A program made the translations under genes and the position numbers. Under the pieces are notes generated by a model. That model made no database searches. It had not been told where the DNA came from and was given only the letters and a program-made list of their open reading frames with translations. DNA of 64,000 nt. Origin: an uncultured Bacteroidales bacterium (GTDB taxonomy: Bacteria; Bacteroidota; Bacteroidia; Bacteroidales; Bacteroidaceae). The stretch is from NCBI GenBank assembly GCA_902798685.1, contig CADBXO010000008.1, positions 1 through 64,000 on the forward strand. Direction: 5' to 3'. The first letter of the stretch is position 1. Each line of letters begins with the position of its first letter. Shown here one piece after another: positions 50,483 to 58,907 of this stretch.

Positions 50483-52638
50483 TGAGAAAGTTATATTCTT
50501 TGTTGGCTCTGTCCCTGCTTTTTGCAGGGGCGAGCGCGCAGGATCCCGTCCGTTATACGGTCGAGAAGGATATCATCCACTCATATCTGACTGATTTTGA
50601 CTACGATACCATTCCCCTTACGGTAGAGAAGGTGATGGACTATTTCAATATGCCTCACGTAACTGACGCCAGCAAGCCCGCCACAGCTCCTGAGAACCGT
50701 CTGGATGCCCCTGCACCCTACAGAATCACATGGACCCATCAGGACGGGGCCGATGCCCAGCGAGTAGACGTAGCACCTGATACCCGTTTTGCACGGGGTG
50801 TCATCAGTTTCACAGTCAACAAAGACACATCGGTCTATGACCTTTATAACATGGTTCCGGGCGAGACTGTATACTACAGGGTAGTCTCTGTCAAGGATGA
50901 TGTAGAGACCACCGTGGCCAATGGCAGCATCCTGCCTACCGGAAATCTGCGCTGGATATATGCCGAGGGTACATGGAACGTACGCGATATGGGCGGCTGG
51001 AAAGGTCTGGGCGGCAATACCATCAGGTACGGACAGATATTCCGCGGCGGTCAACTGACCAACCCCAAGGATCCCTATAACGTTCTGCTTACCAGTGCCG
51101 GAATAGAGGCCATGCGCAACGCCGGAATCCGCGCTGAGCTGGATCTGCGCAGCAGCACCCAGGCACACTACAATTACGCCTCATTTGCAATAAAGGATGC
51201 AAACAACAAATACGATGCTGACTTTACCAATATAGCCACCACCAGCGCCCGTATGTGGAATTATGACGGTGATGATTCCAATATCCGCGCTTTCCAGTGG
51301 ATTATCAAGGAACTCAAGGCCGGCAAGCCCGTATTCTTCCACTGCCAGAACGGTGCAGACCGTACCGGTACCATGGGACTGCTCATCGGCGCCCTTCTGG
51401 GTATGAGTGAGAGTGACCTGGCCAAGGATTATGAGCTGACCACCTTCTGTCAGGAGGCAGCCGTAGACTTTGATGCCACTGAGGTGGGTTTTGCACGTCT
51501 GCGCAACTATGAGGGCAAGAAGGGCTCCGTTGATGGCAGCAGTAACCCCAAGGACTACATGTTCGCACCCGTAATTGACAAGTGGAATGGTAATGAGTAT
51601 AAAGGTATGACCCCACAGCGAATAGTCTATAACTTCTTCAAGAACGGAAAAGGCAGCACCAAGGTCAGTTCATCGGACCTTATCTGGTTCATAAACTACA
51701 TGACCGGTTATACCATAGTTGACGATTTCACTTATGACGGCGGCATACTGATGAACCTTGAGAAGAGACAGCAGGCAGACCTGAACGTCAAACTATCTCC
51801 CGAGAACACCACAAACAAGACCGTTGTTTACACCTCAAGCAATCCCACAGTAGCCACAGTATCTGAAGACGGTATCATCACCGCATGGACTGCGGGTCAG
51901 GCAACTATCACAATGAAGATTGACGGCATTGTCAAGAGTGTCAGCGTGAACGTTCCCAAGATCGAGTCAATCTATCCCTCATCAGTAACCTTTGCAGGTG
52001 AGACCTATGGTTGGAAGAGCCCCGTGAGCAACAAGGTCAGTGACGGCTCATTCGAGTACGGAAACTACGGCTCATGGGTAAGCTGCGCCGGCAATACCCT
52101 GTCAAATGATAATTTCACCCTCAAGAGATACCAGGAGGATCAGGACAGCGTATATCTGGAGTCAAAGATTGACGGCGACGAGGCATCCGAGGGTTCAATC
52201 CGCATGGAGTGGATTACCACCAAGAAGAAAATGTTCGTGTTGGGATTCAGAGTCAAGAACTCCACAGACCTGGTTACCACCAAGAACCCCAACCTCAAGG
52301 TCATGCTCACCACTGACGGTGCCCCCGATGATGACCCCAACGCCACCATCCTGGAGTTTCCCTCATACAGCGGAGAGTGGACCGAGGTTCAGTACATCTT
52401 CTCGACCAAGTCAAACTACAACAGAACACGTCTGATATTCACTCACCTGAGTCAGAACGGCAACAACACCTGTTTTGACAACTTCTATCTGATGGAAGTG
52501 GACGTTCCTACGGCACTGGAAATGATAGAGGCTCAGCCCGGATGGGCCAGGGCATATGACATCAACGGCCGCGAGGTTGATAGCAACACACGCGGCCTGA
52601 AGATAATTAACGGCAGGAAAGTGCTTATTTCTGAGTAA
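50482..52638 (+). CDS. Secreted tyrosine-phosphatase-like protein, paralogue of the 47762 gene
   Basis: A 718-residue exported protein (signal MRKLYSLLALSLLFAGASAQ). It has the same order as its paralogue: an Ig-like part, NVRDMGGW (about 165-172), a catalytic loop HCQNGADRTG with C288, a Big2-like domain (about 425-495) and a C-terminal binding-like domain. The tail is AYDINGREVDSNTRGLKIINGRK. The C-terminal about 200 residues are strikingly similar to the paralogue (SIDGDxASEGSIRMEWI, THLSQNGNNTCFDNFYL), while the N-terminal half is much less so. Its 3' end overlaps the convergent fabZ-like gene by 14 bases. Confidence 0.82.
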   Translation: MRKLYSLLALSLLFAGASAQDPVRYTVEKDIIHSYLTDFDYDTIPLTVEKVMDYFNMPHVTDASKPATAPENRLDAPAPYRITWTHQDGADAQRVDVAPDTRFARGVISFTVNKDTSVYDLYNMVPGETVYYRVVSVKDDVETTVANGSILPTGNLRWIYAEGTWNVRDMGGWKGLGGNTIRYGQIFRGGQLTNPKDPYNVLLTSAGIEAMRNAGIRAELDLRSSTQAHYNYASFAIKDANNKYDADFTNIATTSARMWNYDGDDSNIRAFQWIIKELKAGKPVFFHCQNGADRTGTMGLLIGALLGMSESDLAKDYELTTFCQEAAVDFDATEVGFARLRNYEGKKGSVDGSSNPKDYMFAPVIDKWNGNEYKGMTPQRIVYNFFKNGKGSTKVSSSDLIWFINYMTGYTIVDDFTYDGGILMNLEKRQQADLNVKLSPENTTNKTVVYTSSNPTVATVSEDGIITAWTAGQATITMKIDGIVKSVSVNVPKIESIYPSSVTFAGETYGWKSPVSNKVSDGSFEYGNYGSWVSCAGNTLSNDNFTLKRYQEDQDSVYLESKIDGDEASEGSIRMEWITTKKKMFVLGFRVKNSTDLVTTKNPNLKVMLTTDGAPDDDPNATILEFPSYSGEWTEVQYIFSTKSNYNRTRLIFTHLSQNGNNTCFDNFYLMEVDVPTALEMIEAQPGWARAYDINGREVDSNTRGLKIINGRKVLISE

Positions 52639-53044
52639 GCATGAATGAGAGTTGGCCCTGGGCACAAACCTCATCGCCAACGTAAGCCGTTGAGTTAACC
52701 TGTATAAACTGTCCGCGACACCTTCCAAGGGTTGAGCGGACAGTTACTTTATCACCCGGGTGAACCTGCTTTTTGAAACGCACCTTGTCCATACCGGCAT
52801 AGAGAGCCAGATGGTCATACAGCTTGTCCTGGAAAAGCAGCACGCTTCCCTGAGCCATAATCTCGCACAGGATCACTCCCGGCACGATTGGGTTGCCGGG
52901 AAAATGACCGCGTGTGTAGTAGGGATCGGCAGGGACTGTGTAGTCTGATTCCACACCTTCATCAGTTGTGCGCGAGCGGTCCACAAGGAGCATAGGATCC
53001 CTGTGGGGCATGAACTGCGCCAACTCTTCCTTGTTCATCTCCAT
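52625..53044 (-). CDS. fabZ: FabZ-type 3-hydroxyacyl-ACP dehydratase
   Basis: A 139-residue hot-dog-fold protein with MPHRDPMLLVDR (about 12-23) and GHFPGNPIVPGVILCEIMAQ (about 47-66), which holds the catalytic His (H48) and the acidic residue region of FabZ. It dehydrates 3-hydroxyacyl-ACP. It lies last in an operon of acyl ligase, FabF-type synthase and this dehydratase, one base after fabF. It may be a pathway-specific paralogue instead of the housekeeping FabZ. Confidence 0.85.
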   Translation of the reverse strand: MEMNKEELAQFMPHRDPMLLVDRSRTTDEGVESDYTVPADPYYTRGHFPGNPIVPGVILCEIMAQGSVLLFQDKLYDHLALYAGMDKVRFKKQVHPGDKVTVRSTLGRCRGQFIQVNSTAYVGDEVCAQGQLSFMLTQK

Positions 53045-53045
53045 A

Positions 53046-54296
53046 TCAGTCCTTGTAACGCTTAAGGGTTACTGCTGCATTGTGACCGCCAAAACCGAGA
53101 GAGCAGGAGAGTGCATACTCAGCCTGAACCTTACGTGCGGTATTGGGGATATAGTCCAGGTCGCACTCGGGATCGGGCTCCTTATAGCCGATGGTAGGAG
53201 GCAGAACGCCGCTCTCCAGAGCTATGGCCGATGCAATCAACTCGACTGCACCAGTTGCACCCAGCATATGTCCGTGCATGGACTTTGTTGAACTGATCAT
53301 GACCTTACGGGCCTGCTCCTCACCAAGCGCAATCTTGATGGCCTTGGTCTCGCAGGCGTCGTTCATATGGGTTCCTGTACCGTGTGCGTTGATATAGAGA
53401 AGGCTGTTGTCATAACCGGCCTCATTCAAGGACTGGCTCAGTGCGGCTGCGGTAGTTGTGCCGTCGGGACGGGGAGCGGTGTAGTGGTATGCATCGCAGG
53501 TGTTTCCGTAACCTACAACCTCGGCTATGATGTGGGCTCCGCGCTTAACGGCGTGCTCATACTCCTCAAGAACCAGGATTCCGGCACCCTCGGCCATAAC
53601 GAATCCGCCGCGACGTGCATCGAACGGCAGGCAGGCCTCAGCGGGGTTCTGGGCAGTTGTCAGAGCCTTCATGTTTGCAAATCCGCCTATGGCCAACTCG
53701 TTTACTGCAGCCTCGGTACCACCGGTTATGATGGCATCGGCCAATCCGAACTTGATGGCGCGGAATGCCTCACCGACAGCGTGTGTGCTGGTGGCGCAGG
53801 CTGAAACTACGGGAAGGCAGGGACCCTGGGCGTTGAACTTGATGGCAATGTTGCCGGCGCCAAGGTTACCAATCATCATGGGGATGAACAGAGGTGATAC
53901 GCGCTTGGCACCCTCGTTGGCCATAACCAGAGTCTGGTCAATGAATGTCTGCATGCCACCAATTCCTGAGCCTACGTAACAGCCCAGACGGCCCGGCTCA
54001 ATGTTCTCACCTGCCTTGAGACCGCTCTGCTCCATTGCCTGGATGGCGGCGCAGATGCCGAACTGGCTGAACTTGTCGCTGCGGCGTACGCTGCCGGCAT
54101 CCATACCCATCTCGGTAGGCTTGAAATCCTTTACCTGACCTGCTACATGAACGGTCAGCTCACCAAAACGGTCCAGACCCTCGATCTCTGAAATACCCAG
54201 ACGTCCGTTCTCCAGACTCTCCTTGAACTCACTTATGTTCTTACCGATGGATGTGATCACACCCATACCGGTAATTACTACTCTTTTTGTTTCCAT
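53046..54296 (-). CDS. fabF: Beta-ketoacyl-ACP synthase, FabF type
   Basis: A 416-residue thiolase-fold enzyme: VVITGMGVITSIGKN at residues 5-19, the nucleophile Cys in VVSACATSTHAVG (about 163-175), and two catalytic His in NAHGTGTHMNDACE (about 304-317) and SMHGHMLGATGAVE (about 338-351). It condenses malonyl-ACP with acyl-ACP. It follows the acyl ligase gene by 23 bases and precedes the dehydratase by one. Together they suggest a small dedicated acyl-chain pathway; no acyl carrier protein gene is seen nearby. Confidence 0.9.
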   Translation of the reverse strand: METKRVVITGMGVITSIGKNISEFKESLENGRLGISEIEGLDRFGELTVHVAGQVKDFKPTEMGMDAGSVRRSDKFSQFGICAAIQAMEQSGLKAGENIEPGRLGCYVGSGIGGMQTFIDQTLVMANEGAKRVSPLFIPMMIGNLGAGNIAIKFNAQGPCLPVVSACATSTHAVGEAFRAIKFGLADAIITGGTEAAVNELAIGGFANMKALTTAQNPAEACLPFDARRGGFVMAEGAGILVLEEYEHAVKRGAHIIAEVVGYGNTCDAYHYTAPRPDGTTTAAALSQSLNEAGYDNSLLYINAHGTGTHMNDACETKAIKIALGEEQARKVMISSTKSMHGHMLGATGAVELIASAIALESGVLPPTIGYKEPDPECDLDYIPNTARKVQAEYALSCSLGFGGHNAAVTLKRYKD

Positions 54297-54319
54297 ATCG
54301 CAAAATTACTGTTTACTGC

Positions 54320-55879
54320 TTATTTGTACATGAAACGGCGGATGCTTCCTTTGGGAGTCTTCACAAAAGGCTCAAATTTGAGTTCAAAACCGTCCACATG
54401 AGAGTAGGCGGGGATCTCCTGATTGAGCTTTGCAATGTTTCCTGCCATTACTGCGTTAAGCGCATCGTTATCCATTCCGCTTGCACCAACCTGATCCAGA
54501 TTGGGTACGATCAATGCTGTCAAATGTCCCTTGCGGTCCACAATTATCGACTCCTGAACGTATGAGAGGGCGTTCAGAACCACCTCAATCTCCTCGGGGA
54601 ATATGTTCTGACCGTTGGCTGACAGGAGCATGTTCTTGCATCGGCCGGCCAGGAATACGGTGGTGTCCTTATCAATTGTACCCATATCGCCTGTGCGGAA
54701 CCAGCCGTCCTTGTCCAACTCTATGCGGCACTCAATACCCTCGGCCACGATTTCACCTACAGACTTCATCTTATACTTGCCCTTCTCGCCGATTGATATG
54801 GTGGGGCAGGCCTCGGTCATACCGTAACCGGTTACGAACGGGATTTGCAGTTTCTGGGCCATCAGATCCTCAAGGTCAAACGCCATTGCGGCACCGCCGG
54901 TAACCAGGAGCTCAATGTTCTCACCGAATGCTGACATGAAGATGGTGCGCAGCGCAATGCAGTAGTCAAGGTTATTCTTGTAATCGGCCAACTTCTGCTT
55001 GCCGGACTTGCTGCTTACGAACTCGCCGATGGTGTTGTCGAGCATCTTGACCAGGATAAGCGGAACGGCAAAGAATACGTTGGGCTTGACCTCGTTGAGT
55101 GCGGGTTTCAGGTAGGCGGGGATAGGGGGCATTCCAAGGATGGTCAGGTGCATGCCCAGGCACAGGGGCTCAATGGCATCGTACATCATGCCGAATATGT
55201 GCGCAAACGGCAGCACGCTCAGGTAGGTCTGGCCCTCACGGTAGGGGAAATGGCGCGGAATCAGGTAGACGTTTACGCTGAAGTTGCGTACTGTCAGCAT
55301 AACGCCCTTGGGATTGCCTGTTGAGCCCGATGTGTAGTTCAGGCCGCACAGCTCATCGGCAGGACGGTCTTCATAGCCCTGGAAGTCCTGGGCCCTGAAG
55401 CCGCCTGGGTGAGCATCTTTCATTATGCTTTCACGGTTGTTGTATATCTCAGCAAAGTTCCCACGGCTGGCCAGGAGTTCACCGGTGTGGACATCGATTG
55501 CGCCTTTCAAATTAGGCATCTGCTCAAAGTCCATCTTGTCCATCAGGCGCTTCTCAGTGTAGAGCAGCACGCTGTCGGAGTGGTTTACCAGGCTCATGGT
55601 GTCAGTGGGAGTATATCCGTCAAACAGCTGGACGCCTACGTAGCCGCCGGTCATGATTGCCATAAAGGTCTTGGCCCAGCCTGCGCAGCTCTTTGCGTTC
55701 AGGGCAATCTTATCGGCCTTGTTGATTCCTGCGGCTTTCCACATCAGGTGGTCGGCCTCAATCTGTGCGGCCAGCTGACCGTAGGTTGATACGGGGTGTT
55801 TGTAGTCGTTGAGCGCTGCATCGTTCCAGTGCTTGCGGACTGTTGATTCGAATTTCTTGATAAAAGTTACGTCGTACAT
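54320..55879 (-). CDS. AMP-binding acyl-CoA/acyl-ACP synthetase (ANL superfamily)
   Basis: A 519-residue adenylate-forming enzyme. The P-loop-like LNYTSGSTGNPKGVM (about 182-196), GYGMTEACPTIS (about 345-356), WFRTGDMGTID (about 399-409) and the C-terminal lysine region (KTPKGSIRRFMYK at the end) match the long-chain acyl ligase group. It activates a fatty acid as acyl-AMP before transfer to CoA or ACP. It begins the three-gene operon with fabF and fabZ, which favours use of the product as an acyl-ACP starter. Chain specificity is unknown. Confidence 0.86.
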   Translation of the reverse strand: MYDVTFIKKFESTVRKHWNDAALNDYKHPVSTYGQLAAQIEADHLMWKAAGINKADKIALNAKSCAGWAKTFMAIMTGGYVGVQLFDGYTPTDTMSLVNHSDSVLLYTEKRLMDKMDFEQMPNLKGAIDVHTGELLASRGNFAEIYNNRESIMKDAHPGGFRAQDFQGYEDRPADELCGLNYTSGSTGNPKGVMLTVRNFSVNVYLIPRHFPYREGQTYLSVLPFAHIFGMMYDAIEPLCLGMHLTILGMPPIPAYLKPALNEVKPNVFFAVPLILVKMLDNTIGEFVSSKSGKQKLADYKNNLDYCIALRTIFMSAFGENIELLVTGGAAMAFDLEDLMAQKLQIPFVTGYGMTEACPTISIGEKGKYKMKSVGEIVAEGIECRIELDKDGWFRTGDMGTIDKDTTVFLAGRCKNMLLSANGQNIFPEEIEVVLNALSYVQESIIVDRKGHLTALIVPNLDQVGASGMDNDALNAVMAGNIAKLNQEIPAYSHVDGFELKFEPFVKTPKGSIRRFMYK

Positions 55880-55945
55880 AAAAAACTATTGAATTAAAGT
55901 TGGTGCCTTAGCCGGGCAACCCGGCCCCGGGCGATTATGACACAA

Positions 55946-55978
55946 AAATAGCCCCTCGGGTACTCCCGAAGGGCTATA
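55946..55978 (-). terminator. Terminator of the transglutaminase-like gene
   Basis: On the minus strand, ATAGCCCTTCGGG pairs with CCCGAGGGGCTAT, followed by TTTTT. It separates the two minus-strand operons. Confidence 0.82.
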
Positions 55979-56023
55979 TAACCTGTGTTTGTGGCTAATT
56001 GAAGCCTGCTTGTGGCGAATTAT

Positions 56024-57496
56024 TTACTTTATAACCACCTTGCGGCCGTTGATTATGTATAAGCCGGGCTCAAGTTCACCTAATTCTTTGTTGAGTCTGA
56101 CGCCAAGGATGGAGTAGATGACATTATTCTCAGGAGCACTCACGCGTGCCACACCTGTAACATGGTCATACTTGTAGTCGGCAATCAGAGTGCGGTTGTC
56201 AAAGTCCCAGCCGGATGACTGACCCTGGCCGTAAATGAGTGAGTTGGGGTGAGACTCGGCAAACGTGAGATTATCCCAATCATTCACAATGTCATACTTG
56301 CCCAACAGCAGCCAGTTCTCATTTTCATAACCGGATACCAAGGGGTCCGATGAGCTGTTCATCGGGTCATTCCAGGTAACGTCAACGGCGTACCAGTTTT
56401 CGTCATTCATCTTGACCTCAGTCCACATATGGCTCTCGGGATTAGCGTTGCGGCTGGCCAAGGCATCACCTACAGCCAGAATGCACGGAATATCCAACTG
56501 GTCACAAAGCACCTTGAAAGCGCGGGCGTATCCCTCACATACAGGACCTCTTTCACCGCTTGTGCCGCGCAGTGCGCTCATGGGGCTCCACACTATCGAC
56601 GGTGAGTTTTGCGGGTCATAGCATGAGTTGTAGGCGTTATGCATGGTGAGCCAGTTGTTCAGATACCGGATCTGGTCATAACGGGTGGTTTTGGGAACAT
56701 CGGTCAGGATGGAATCTACCAGACCTTTGTATTCCTGAACTGCCGCTGTCAGGACGGTGGGGTCACGGAAATCCTCAATGCGCCAATCATAACCAGTATC
56801 GTCAACCTGAATGGCAAATAAAACATATAAGATATAACTGACACTGTCTCTGCCGCTTTCTTGGAGGAAACCGCAAGAATATTCGCAAGATGTGCACCAA
56901 CTCCAGTAATTGCGCAACCAGAATGCCTCGGGATAGTCATAACTCATACTCATGAACATATACGGTATGAAATCACGGACGTCACCCAGATATTCATCGT
57001 CATGCTGATCAATATCATTCTGCATGGCAGTACGGGCAAAGTTGGCAAGGGCTGTCCGATCCTGGTCTACTACATCCTGAGGGTACGTGAAAGTTACACC
57101 ACCATGTACCTGCTTGAGAACAACAAAAGTTTGACCGGTGCCAAACTGTATGGTGTTTCTCCTGTCTTTGCTGGGGTTGGAGAGGTAGTTTGTGCGGCCG
57201 TCAAGTACCTCCTTGACACGCTTTCCGTGATTGTCGTAGAAAGTGCGCATGTAATCGGGCAGATTGTAGATGCGGTCAATCCAACGGATGGTGTCTGGAG
57301 CGGGCGCACCGGCACGACGGGTGTCAATCTTTGACTGGACATCGGCCGATTCCCAATCAAGGTTCGAGATAAACTCGTTAAGGTCAAACTCATGGAATTC
57401 ACCCATGACAGAGCCCTGATAGGTCTGGGCAAAAACATAAGACGGAAGCAGCAGCATGACTGCCGCAACCGTCTTACGTATTGATGATATGGTCAT
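56024..57496 (-). CDS. Exported transglutaminase-like cysteine protease-fold protein
   Basis: A 490-residue exported protein (signal MTISSIRKTVAAVMLLLPSYVFAQ). The C-terminal half has a transglutaminase-like domain with a catalytic triad C320 in ERGPVCEGYARAF, H356 in ESHMWTEVKM and D372 in YAVDVTWND. The family holds peptidases and cross-linkers. A CxxCEYSC cluster (C201, C204, C208) suggests disulfides. The tail IYSILGVRLNKELGELEPG resembles the C-terminal sorting-like ends of the two secreted phosphatases in this window. It follows the TrpB2 gene by seven bases. The substrate is unknown. Confidence 0.78.
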   Translation of the reverse strand: MTISSIRKTVAAVMLLLPSYVFAQTYQGSVMGEFHEFDLNEFISNLDWESADVQSKIDTRRAGAPAPDTIRWIDRIYNLPDYMRTFYDNHGKRVKEVLDGRTNYLSNPSKDRRNTIQFGTGQTFVVLKQVHGGVTFTYPQDVVDQDRTALANFARTAMQNDIDQHDDEYLGDVRDFIPYMFMSMSYDYPEAFWLRNYWSWCTSCEYSCGFLQESGRDSVSYILYVLFAIQVDDTGYDWRIEDFRDPTVLTAAVQEYKGLVDSILTDVPKTTRYDQIRYLNNWLTMHNAYNSCYDPQNSPSIVWSPMSALRGTSGERGPVCEGYARAFKVLCDQLDIPCILAVGDALASRNANPESHMWTEVKMNDENWYAVDVTWNDPMNSSSDPLVSGYENENWLLLGKYDIVNDWDNLTFAESHPNSLIYGQGQSSGWDFDNRTLIADYKYDHVTGVARVSAPENNVIYSILGVRLNKELGELEPGLYIINGRKVVIK

Positions 57497-57503
57497 AAAA
57501 ATG

Positions 57504-58868
57504 TTACTTGTTCAGTGCATCGGCACTAGCCATGTAGCGGGCAAGCTCCTCGTCACTTACGTGGAAGTCCTGGAGTTCACCTGAGATGTACTGGTCGTAG
57601 GCTGACATGTCTACGAATCCGTGGCCTGAGAGGTTGAAGAGGATAGTCTTCTGCTCACCGGTCTCCTTGCACTTGAGAGCCTCGCGAACGGTAGCTGCGA
57701 TGGCGTGGCATGACTCGGGAGCGGGGATGATACCCTCAGTCTGGGCGAACAGCACACCTGCCTTGAATGACTCGTTCTGCTCAATGTCAACTGCCTCCAT
57801 GAAGCCGTCCTTCATAAGCTGTGACAGAACTACACCTGCACCGTGGTAACGCAGACCGCCGGCGTGGATGGTAGCGGGCTTGAAGGTGTGGCCCAGAGTG
57901 TACATAGGCAGCAGCGGAGTAAGACCTGACTCATCACCAAAGTCATACTCGAACTTACCGCGTGTAAGCTTGGGGCATGAGGCGGGCTCGGCAGCGATGA
58001 AACGTGTCTTCTTGCCCTCCTTGATGTTGTGACGCATGAACGGCAGAGCCAGACCGCAGAAGTTTGAACCGCCACCGAAGCAGGCAATCACGATATCGGG
58101 ATACTCGCCTGTAAGAGCCATCTGCTTCTCAGCCTCAAGGCCGATGACAGTCTGGTGCATGCAGACGTGGTTCAGAACTGAACCCAGAGCGTACTTGCAG
58201 TTCTTGGTGGTAACAGCCAGCTCGATAGCCTCAGAAATGGCGCAACCCAGTGAACCCTGATCATTGGGGTTTGCAGTCAGGATATCCTTACCTGCGCGGG
58301 TTGACATAGAGGGTGAAGGAGTGATGGCAGCACCGAATGTCTGCATGATTGAACGGCGGTAAGGCTTCTGGTTGTAGCTGGCCTTAACCATATATACGGC
58401 ACACTCAATGCCGAACTTCTTGGTAGCGTAACTCAAAGCGCCGCCCCACTGACCGGCACCGGTCTCGGTGGTCAGGTTGGTGATACCCTGCTTCTTGGCA
58501 TAGTAGGCCTGAGCAAGGGCTGAGTTCAGCTTGTGTGAACCGGCGGGTGATACGCTCTCATTCTTGAAATATATGTGTGCGGGAGTACCCAGAGCCTCCT
58601 CAAGTTCGTATGCACGAACCAGCGGGGTGCAGCGGTATGATGCATACTGCTGACGGATCTCCTCAGGTATCTCGATCCACTCATCTTTCTGGTTGAGCTC
58701 CTGATTGGCGCACTCCTCGACAAAGATGGGGTAGAGGTCTTCAGGTTTCAAAGGCTGACGTGTTCCAGGGTGCAGGAAAGGCAGAGGTTTGTTGGGCATA
58801 ATAGCCTGGATGTTGAACCAAGCTGTCGGAATTTCATTCTCAGGGAGCAGGTACTTTTTCTGTCTCAT
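57504..58868 (-). CDS. trpB: Tryptophan synthase beta-like PLP enzyme (TrpB2)
   Basis: A 454-residue fold-type II PLP protein of the long TrpB2 class. K113 in SPAGSHKLNSALAQ is the Schiff-base lysine, ETGAGQWGGALSYA (about 135-148) is the ring-binding region, and GGGSNFCG (about 264-271) binds the PLP phosphate. No trpA or other trp genes are close, which is typical of TrpB2. It could make tryptophan from indole and serine, or work on another amino acid. It lies between a CotH gene and a transglutaminase-like gene on the same strand. Confidence 0.9.
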   Translation of the reverse strand: MRQKKYLLPENEIPTAWFNIQAIMPNKPLPFLHPGTRQPLKPEDLYPIFVEECANQELNQKDEWIEIPEEIRQQYASYRCTPLVRAYELEEALGTPAHIYFKNESVSPAGSHKLNSALAQAYYAKKQGITNLTTETGAGQWGGALSYATKKFGIECAVYMVKASYNQKPYRRSIMQTFGAAITPSPSMSTRAGKDILTANPNDQGSLGCAISEAIELAVTTKNCKYALGSVLNHVCMHQTVIGLEAEKQMALTGEYPDIVIACFGGGSNFCGLALPFMRHNIKEGKKTRFIAAEPASCPKLTRGKFEYDFGDESGLTPLLPMYTLGHTFKPATIHAGGLRYHGAGVVLSQLMKDGFMEAVDIEQNESFKAGVLFAQTEGIIPAPESCHAIAATVREALKCKETGEQKTILFNLSGHGFVDMSAYDQYISGELQDFHVSDEELARYMASADALNK

Positions 58869-58907
58869 AGTAAGTAATTTAATATTGAAGGTTATTATTG
58901 AGGTTTA

